A stretch of DNA of 50,014 bases from positions 1 through 50,014 of IMG/VR virus record IMGVR_UViG_3300027834_000009. The stretch is one strand, 5' to 3'. Numbering within the stretch: position 1 is the stretch's first letter; each line of letters starts with the position of its first letter. The stretch comes from a virus. The notes under the pieces are model-generated. The model did not search any database. It was not told the origin of the DNA and saw nothing but the letters and a program-made list of their open reading frames with translations. Shown piece after piece: positions 20,530 through 25,493 of this stretch. Made by a program: the position numbers and the translations under genes.

Positions 20530-21025
20530 TGTAATGGTCCTCATAGTTGCCAACAATTAAATAGGCTGCTTTGGTGACTAATTGTTGCCTATCTAGTTTT
20601 TTAATTTCACCGAGGCCGATTGAGATTTGTGTCTCTAGCTCGGCGTTGAACAGGTCTTTTCCGTCTTTGCAATGTACCCTGCCTTGCACTTTTTTTAGCC
20701 GAGTAACCTTATTTTTATTGATACCTGTATCGCGTTTGATATCACTAGCAATTCGGTCGAGTCCAGCCTCAATATGCTCAACCACGTTATTAATATTAAA
20801 GGAGGTAAGCTGCGCCACAGTGTTAATAAATAAGCGGCTAACCAATTGCTCGGCTTCTTTTTCGATGGGCGTATGTAGTGCTTCATACGCTTGTCTGATG
20901 GCAATGAATCGATTACTATCGCCGCCTGAGTCGGGATGATGTTTCTTAGCCAACTTGCGGTAAGCCCTTTTGATCTCAGCCTCATCAGCGTTGTGGTTAA
21001 CACCAAGTGTATCGTGCGGATTCAT
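20510..21025 (-). CDS. J-domain (DnaJ-like) protein
   Basis: The N-terminal J domain is clear: DTLGVNHNADEAEIKRAYRK, then LAKKHHPDSGGD with the HPD triad at residues 30-32, and FIAIRQAYEAL. The remaining 120 residues are not zinc-finger or substrate-binding DnaJ regions. The protein would stimulate host DnaK and bring it to a phage target, as J-domain proteins do in replication or assembly. It overlaps neighbours on both sides. Confidence 0.88.
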   Translation of the reverse strand: MNPHDTLGVNHNADEAEIKRAYRKLAKKHHPDSGGDSNRFIAIRQAYEALHTPIEKEAEQLVSRLFINTVAQLTSFNINNVVEHIEAGLDRIASDIKRDTGINKNKVTRLKKVQGRVHCKDGKDLFNAELETQISIGLGEIKKLDRQQLVTKAAYLIVGNYEDHYNEQIND

Positions 21026-21414
21026 ATTTTAAACTCCATACCAGGGGGTACGTCACAGTGACGAAGGTTAGCAAATTTACTCATATCTCTGACAATGTCT
21101 ATCAGCTTATTGAACTCATCCCCAGGCACATCATGGCTGCGAATATAAGATTTACCATGATAGCGGCCAATGGTGATAATAGTATTAGATGCTTGAGGAT
21201 GTTGGTAATAGTCCACATCAATAGTAGTAGCCTTTTTAATATGCTCCTCGGCGGCCTTAGATAGTGATAAAGCTTTTCGAGCTACAGTGTTAGCGTGGTT
21301 GATATCACTTTGTAATTGAGATTCCATAGCCATTAGATTTTTAATCTGCATGTGGAGGTATCCGCCTAACGTTACGACGCTGAGAATAAGTAGTATAAGT
21401 ATTACCTCAATCAT
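21022..21414 (-). CDS. Membrane-anchored early protein
   Basis: 130 residues. An N-terminal hydrophobic segment (VILILLILSVVTLGGYL, about 3-19) is followed by a coiled coil (MAMESQLQSDINHANTVARK, then ALSLSKAAEEHIKKA) and a C-terminal region with short strands. The layout is that of a signal-anchored protein with periplasmic or cytoplasmic helices. Function unknown; start and stop overlap neighbours by 1-4 bases. Confidence 0.55.
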   Translation of the reverse strand: MIEVILILLILSVVTLGGYLHMQIKNLMAMESQLQSDINHANTVARKALSLSKAAEEHIKKATTIDVDYYQHPQASNTIITIGRYHGKSYIRSHDVPGDEFNKLIDIVRDMSKFANLRHCDVPPGMEFKI

Positions 21415-21695
21415 TATTTATCCCCATCGACTTTGATTCTATCGGTCAAGCAAAGAGCGTAGAATGTGGTGTACTTAGTCTGCAAGTCGATAAGCAAATT
21501 ATTGATAACGTTGTAGTGCGGAGTGTGGATGTCATGTTCATCACGAGCCGCCTTAACTTGGTTAATAATTTGAGCCGCGTTAATAGCTACACTATTTTGA
21601 TAAACATGCTCAGCTACTTTAATATCACGCGGTGACATCTTACCGATTGATGAATTCCTAACAATGCTAGTTAGTTCTTGGCTGAAGTTTTTCAT
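21414..21695 (-). CDS. Unknown early helical protein
   Basis: 93 residues, largely helical (KVAEHVYQNSVAINAAQIIN, then LQTKYTTFYALCLTDRIKV). No motif recognised. It overlaps the upstream gene by 29 bases. Confidence 0.5.
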   Translation of the reverse strand: MKNFSQELTSIVRNSSIGKMSPRDIKVAEHVYQNSVAINAAQIINQVKAARDEHDIHTPHYNVINNLLIDLQTKYTTFYALCLTDRIKVDGDK

Positions 21696-22200
21696 TGAAT
21701 AAGTCCTCTAATTGTTTGTTTTTATGAATAGTTGCGGCATGAGAGAATGCCAAATGTGCAGAATGTGCACTACAAGGGGTAAAGCAACTCCTAATACACT
21801 CTACTGCACGAAATGCCTGTACCGGAATTGTGCAGTAATTTGACTTTTGTAAATATGTCAGGTGTATATAGTGTTCTCTCAGCTGGCTATATTTACAATC
21901 ACCATTAATATAATCTCGCAGGGCTTGTACGGCCTGCTCGGGTTCCTTACTTTCTGGCAATTCGTTATTAATAATGTCAAGTGGCACACATTCAATTAGT
22001 GCTAAAAGTAAAGGTGCATAATCCTTGTAGTCACATGTCCTAAGCGCCCATGCTGCATCGTTGATCCCGTTAGATTCCATGATGGTTAGTATGTGGATTG
22101 GATTATTAATTCCGTAGTCAGGACCTAAATACTCAGTGAGTATCCGATATCCTCTCTTACATGGTTTAAATGATGAAATTTCAGCTAGTGTCGTATACAT
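21667..22200 (-). CDS. Helical protein resembling the Imm-5-like family common in phages
   Basis: The start (TLAEISSFKPCKRGYRILTE) followed by LTIMESNGINDAAWALRTCD, and later helical repeats with AL/AF/CA pairs, matches the pattern of phage proteins with an immunity-like (Imm-5-like) fold: P-C-x-x-G...L, ...NG.DDA.W.LR. In those proteins an Ala-rich helical array follows; here it is QAVQALRDYINGDCKYSQLR. Their role in phages is not established. It is the first gene after promoter F, so it is made early. Family call is tentative. Confidence 0.55.
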   Translation of the reverse strand: MYTTLAEISSFKPCKRGYRILTEYLGPDYGINNPIHILTIMESNGINDAAWALRTCDYKDYAPLLLALIECVPLDIINNELPESKEPEQAVQALRDYINGDCKYSQLREHYIHLTYLQKSNYCTIPVQAFRAVECIRSCFTPCSAHSAHLAFSHAATIHKNKQLEDLFNEKLQPRTN

Positions 22201-22229
22201 TTAGTTTCCCCTATTTAGTAGACAAATCG

Positions 22230-22258
22230 ATTGTAGTGCAACGATTGCACACTGTCAA
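22230..22258 (-). promoter_or_regulatory. Early promoter F with embedded palindromic operator
   Basis: Minus strand TTGACA (22253-22258), 17-bp spacer with TGCAATCGTTGCA, and TACAAT (22230-22235). The TGA stop of the XRE gene lies within the -35 box. It drives the long operon 22200 to 18485. Confidence 0.87.
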
Positions 22259-22704
22259 TGATTACTTCTCACAATTGCAGATTCAAATAATTGAGCGTCA
22301 CTTTCTCCATTTTGCCAGCGAATTTTTAATATCATTAGTAAGCCATTCATGGTGGTGGCGGTCACTTCTCGAAGGTGTGATTTATACCGATAAATTTTAC
22401 CGTTATGGGTAATAATTGGCATTTCTTTGTCCATTGTTTTCGTATTGACAACGACTAAATCAGCCAGTGAGAGGTAACAGGCGTGTGATATTGTGGTTAA
22501 TAACTCATCAGTCATGCCATTTTTGTTAGTGACGTACAGCTGCAGTGTGCATCCTATAGCATCGAGATAGCGGTACAGCGATGAGAGCGTGTAGTCTCGC
22601 TTGCTCTCCATGCGTCTGATAGTAGCGAGACAAAATCCAGCTCTTTTTACGAGTTGCGCCTGTGTGGTGTTGCTAGAGCGCCGTAGAGTGTGTAGTGGTA
22701 TCAT
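22255..22704 (-). CDS. XRE/Cro-CI-like helix-turn-helix regulator
   Basis: Residues 1-45 form an XRE HTH: LRRSSNTTQAQLVKRAGFCL (helices 1-2), then ATIRRMESKRDYTLSSLYRY (recognition helix with I-x-x-M-E-x). Residues 46-149 lack a LexA-type peptidase; the C-terminus contains ITHNGKIYRYKSHLREVTA. The position, at the head of the leftward block, makes this the best candidate for binding the TGCAACnGTTGCA operators or the palindrome CAGCTATAGTAGCTG upstream of its own gene. GGGGAG stands about ten bases before the ATG. No peptidase domain, so RecA-dependent self-cleavage is not expected. Confidence 0.78.
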   Translation of the reverse strand: MIPLHTLRRSSNTTQAQLVKRAGFCLATIRRMESKRDYTLSSLYRYLDAIGCTLQLYVTNKNGMTDELLTTISHACYLSLADLVVVNTKTMDKEMPIITHNGKIYRYKSHLREVTATTMNGLLMILKIRWQNGESDAQLFESAIVRSNH

Positions 22705-22728
22705 TTCCAGTTACTCCCCAGTTACTTA

Positions 22729-22743
22729 CAGCTATAGTAGCTG
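22729..22743. promoter_or_regulatory. Perfect palindrome CAGCTA-TAG-TAGCTG before the XRE gene
   Basis: A 6-3-6 inverted repeat 25 bp before the XRE start codon overlaps a TACTAT/TATAGC -10-like sequence of the minus strand. The position fits an autoregulatory operator. The match to a -35 box is poor, so the promoter itself is uncertain. Confidence 0.5.
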
Positions 22744-23067
22744 TTGCTGGATTAGTTGAATTTAAAGGGCTGTAGAGAATTAACAGTTACTACAGTTAGT
22801 TTGTATATATATAAAGAAGTAATACATACATAAAGTATAACATAATACAGGTGTTGTCAATGTAATACTTTACGTACCGATCACCTAGTAGTAAGTTTTG
22901 GAAAGTAACTGTTGGTAAAAAAAGGGTGTTTTCCCGTTTAAAATCAATAGCTTGGCGTAACAGCATGCAGTAATTGCGTAACTGGTAACTGTGGCTGTAG
23001 TGTCTCGCTGTAGTGTGTCGCTGTAGAGCGCTGTGGTGTGTAGCGTGTAGGGGCTGTAAGAAAAACA

Positions 23068-23102
23068 CTACTGACATCCTACTGACATTTATATGCTATG
23101 AT
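23068..23102 (+). promoter_or_regulatory. Possible extended -10 promoter for the late block
   Basis: TGCTATGAT (extended -10) ends at 23102, preceded by a tandem CTACTGACAT repeat (23068-23077 and 23079-23088). Neither TGACA copy is at the normal 17-bp spacing, so recognition would rely on the extended -10 or an activator bound at the repeat. It lies 67 bp before the first late reading frame. Confidence 0.4.
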
Positions 23103-23168
23103 TTGATTTCCTGTACCAGTGTGCTAGTATCTTCACTCCAATTAACCATAATCTCATGAGGTGATATT

Positions 23169-23207
23169 ATGCCAGGTTCTAACAAGCCACCACGCCCACC
23201 AAAATAG
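23169..23207 (+). CDS. 12-residue proline-rich peptide, first frame of the late block
   Basis: A strong GAGGTGAT site precedes ATG, which reads 12 codons to TAG (product MPGSNKPPRPPK). It lies 14 bases before the membrane protein gene. It could be a leader peptide: ribosomes stall at proline runs (PPRPP), which may tune the following gene. It could also be an ordinary chance frame. Confidence 0.4.
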   Translation: MPGSNKPPRPPK

Positions 23208-23221
23208 GCAACGGGGAAACC

Positions 23222-23704
23222 ATGCTAATACTTGACGTTACACTACTGCTCATTGTGGCAATTCTGCACCGCACATCACTAGCGCCTACAGCTAGTAAAA
23301 TCATCTATTTAGAATTCGCTGGAGGGATAACCTTTGGATATCTCAGCCCGATATTATTCGCCTATGACCTGCTCGCAGCTGAGTGGTTCTTTGTGGTTCG
23401 TGCTTACATCATGTTGGCAGCTATGGTATTATTGGTCGTAGAGAACGCCCCGTATAAAATCGGTATGGTTATTGTCTTAGGAATAATTTATAACTTGTTG
23501 ATGTTTTTTGAATACGCGCTAAGTCTGTACAGTTGGGTAGATACTTACTACACACCTTTCATGCTAGCTAACATGTTTCTTCAAGTGCTCTATGTATTTG
23601 GAATTAGTAAGGGTGCCATCACAGCCTATGAACGAATTATGGATAATATTAGGTCTGTTACTGATCGTATGTTCTGTGGTATTATCGTTAATACTTTTAC
23701 ATAG
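23222..23704 (+). CDS. Polytopic membrane protein near the lysis genes
   Basis: 160 residues with about four or five hydrophobic segments: near 2-15 (LILDVTLLLIVAIL), 28-45, 57-75 (FVVRAYIMLAAMVLLVV), 80-97 (IGMVIVLGIIYNLLMFF) and 108-130. GGGGAAA stands before the ATG. It is the first substantial late gene and may be a holin-like or other membrane-active protein, but I do not recognise the family. Its C-terminal codons overlap a second frame that encodes a clean transmembrane segment. Confidence 0.6.
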   Translation: MLILDVTLLLIVAILHRTSLAPTASKIIYLEFAGGITFGYLSPILFAYDLLAAEWFFVVRAYIMLAAMVLLVVENAPYKIGMVIVLGIIYNLLMFFEYALSLYSWVDTYYTPFMLANMFLQVLYVFGISKGAITAYERIMDNIRSVTDRMFCGIIVNTFT

Positions 23705-23721
23705 AATGGGGCCTAGTGGCC

Positions 23722-24090
23722 ATGAGCGAAGCCGTAAAACTGTCAGACGTAAAGGACGAGATAAAAGAGCTGAGCGTAGACATGAGGGGTATGGTCAAGG
23801 CCGTCACCGCAGTCACTAAATCTGTCAATACGTTCATTACCCACATGACGCTCGCTGAAGAAAGACACGCCCTACAACGAGAAGAAAATAACCGCATCCA
23901 CGAACGGTGTGACAAAATCGAGGAGATATTAATTGATTTGCGTCGCACCCAGGACAAAGAACTCACCCTCAATACCCAAATTCGAAAGCGATATAACTGG
24001 TTCATCATGGCTGTAGCAGCTATGGCACTAACCAGCATAGGCTCGGGCATTTGGTTTGTAATCAAGCAAATGGCACAGGCAGCAATATGA
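23722..24090 (+). CDS. Coiled-coil protein with C-terminal membrane segment
   Basis: From ATG 23722 (an in-frame GTG lies 6 bases upstream). The first 85 residues are helical (LSDVKDEIKELSVDMRGMVK, then HALQREENNRIHERCDKIEE, and a ILIDLRRTQDK stretch), and residues 92-115 are hydrophobic (NWFIMAVAAMALTSIGSGIW). The layout resembles phage holin-accessory or haemolysin XhlA-type proteins (coiled coil then TM). It probably sits in the inner membrane as part of the lysis set. It ends in an ATGA overlap with the next gene. Confidence 0.6.
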   Translation: MSEAVKLSDVKDEIKELSVDMRGMVKAVTAVTKSVNTFITHMTLAEERHALQREENNRIHERCDKIEEILIDLRRTQDKELTLNTQIRKRYNWFIMAVAAMALTSIGSGIWFVIKQMAQAAI

Positions 24091-24572
24091 ATCTCGCCTA
24101 CATCTACAGAACACCCCTACCAGATTGTAACTCGGGCATTCTCAAAGTTGACGACCACATATTTTTCACCGTAGAACGCCCCTGGATACCTCATAGGGAG
24201 TCGAAAGGTGGAACACCCTTTCAATCATGTATCCCTGATGGCCGATATACCTTAGAGCCGTTCTTACGCACCAATGGTGATACAGTTCCTTGTATGATTA
24301 ACGAGGATTTAGGTGTGTTCAAATATGCTGAAGACCGCAATACAGAATTTGAACGATACGCTTGCTTAATCCACATAGCTAACAAGGTTCAAAATGTTGT
24401 CGGTTGCATCGGTCCAGGACTAGGCGCGATGAATGATGAAAAAGGTTATCGTACAGTCTCTAGCGGTTTAGCTATGAATAAGTTACAATCACTCCTCATA
24501 TTAGTAACGCATCTTGAGATTATAACTAATGCTGTCACTACGTTATCAGGACCTAGTCTATCGGAGCTCTAA
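24087..24572 (+). CDS. DUF5675 family protein
   Basis: The pattern matches DUF5675: Y-x-R-T-x-L-P-D-C-x-x-G-x-L near the start (YIYRTPLPDCNSGILKVDD), FTVERPWIPHRES, SCIPDGRYTLEP, and the core YACLIHIANKV...VVGCIGPG. The I-H...GCI pair recalls the His and Cys of L,D-transpeptidase (YkuD) sites, so an action on peptidoglycan is possible, though this is inference. ATG 24087 overlaps the previous stop (ATGA). It lies among membrane/lysis-type genes, and no classical endolysin is seen elsewhere in the window. Confidence 0.75.
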   Translation: MNLAYIYRTPLPDCNSGILKVDDHIFFTVERPWIPHRESKGGTPFQSCIPDGRYTLEPFLRTNGDTVPCMINEDLGVFKYAEDRNTEFERYACLIHIANKVQNVVGCIGPGLGAMNDEKGYRTVSSGLAMNKLQSLLILVTHLEIITNAVTTLSGPSLSEL

Positions 24573-24575
24573 CTA

Positions 24576-25493
24576 ATGGCACTGGTACCAGTAGTAACCA
24601 GCCTGCCGACGCCCCCTAATTTAATTTACAACGTCTATGACTCGCTTGACATTGTAGCCGATGCATCGTTTTTAGTAGAAAACTACACCATTGGCCCAGT
24701 TATTAATCTCGGTGCTTTCACTAACATATCAGGCGTTTACTACAATAAATTTACTCATCGCGTCGGGTTCATCCAGAACAACACCGGTTTAATTTACGAA
24801 TTTACCTATGCTGCACTTAAGGCTGCAACTATCGCCGTGCCTCCAGTACTATTACGCACTATCACACTAGCAGGGCTTGACGGTGATGACACCGAGGGAT
24901 GCAGCAACATAGTGCATAACTACCTCGAAGGCGGTTTTGAGAATTGGGTGTGTGACGAGAACGGCGGGGCTAATCGCGTGTACAATTTGCCTTGGACATT
25001 TGACGAAATGTTTAGCACTGCTGATGTCACCATCACTGCGAGACAGCGCCTAACTATGGCAGCTAATGCCAGTCCCAATGAGGGTACAGAGGGCGTCTCG
25101 ATGAATAAATGGACGCAAGATATCGACAGTGTCCAAGAGGGTGGTGTTAGTCCCCAAGTGTACCGTCGAGCTGTACGCCCTACGAACCGAGACACTAGTT
25201 ACACATTCACGGACCCTGAACTTGTGGTCACAAATCCATTTGATTCAAGCACATTAGCGGGTGATCAGTCTGACGTAACCATTCACCACGGTACAGGTCA
25301 CAGCTTGATATTGTCGGACACAGCGAATGCACTAAATCAAGTAACTACTGACGGACTAAACACTCTAGTCTCCACGCTAAACCTTGGCGCTACATTTGAT
25401 CAGCCTGAGGGTTTTTGCCAAACCATAGGGCTTGAAGGTATCATTGCGAGCGAAACCGATTCATTCGCATTCTTGACATACGTGACACCATAA
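24576..25493 (+). CDS. SdiA-regulated-like beta-propeller protein
   Basis: Blade-like repeats fit SdiA-regulated domains: INLGAFTNISGVYYNKFTHR (xxLSGVxYNPxT), then LLRTITLAGLDGDDTEGCSN, EGTEGVSMNKW and, near the end, QSDVTIHHGTGHSLILSD and FDQPEGFCQTIGLEGI. Propellers of this type bind ligands such as sugars or proteins. Beside the fibre genes it is probably a virion or receptor-binding component; that is inference. Length 305 is normal. It abuts the next gene at TAATG. Confidence 0.65.
   Translation: MALVPVVTSLPTPPNLIYNVYDSLDIVADASFLVENYTIGPVINLGAFTNISGVYYNKFTHRVGFIQNNTGLIYEFTYAALKAATIAVPPVLLRTITLAGLDGDDTEGCSNIVHNYLEGGFENWVCDENGGANRVYNLPWTFDEMFSTADVTITARQRLTMAANASPNEGTEGVSMNKWTQDIDSVQEGGVSPQVYRRAVRPTNRDTSYTFTDPELVVTNPFDSSTLAGDQSDVTIHHGTGHSLILSDTANALNQVTTDGLNTLVSTLNLGATFDQPEGFCQTIGLEGIIASETDSFAFLTYVTP

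Larger units (their letters stand above)
22705..23168. promoter_or_regulatory. Non-coding control region between early and late blocks
   Basis: 464 bases without a convincing gene between leftward early and rightward late transcription. It holds four CAGTTAC/G copies (22708, 22719, 22784, 22793), three GTAACTG copies (22905, 22978, 22985), a perfect palindrome CAGCTATAGTAGCTG, an AT-rich tract (about 22799-22870), and degenerate tandem units of CGCTGTAGTGTGT type (about 22993-23060). Such a mix of iterons and AT-rich DNA suits a replication origin or an early/late switch; I cannot tell which. Confidence 0.6.

Noticed and set aside
22796-23077. Leftward 93-codon frame in the control region
   Set aside because: Its His/Thr-rich product mirrors the degenerate repeats, there is no ribosome site, and the region is AT-rich and repeat-filled. 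It looks like a chance frame.
23722-23819. Arg-rich tail of the frame starting at 23592 as an antimicrobial-type peptide
   Set aside because: The Arg codons arise from reading the Lys/Glu-rich start of the 23722 gene one base out of frame.
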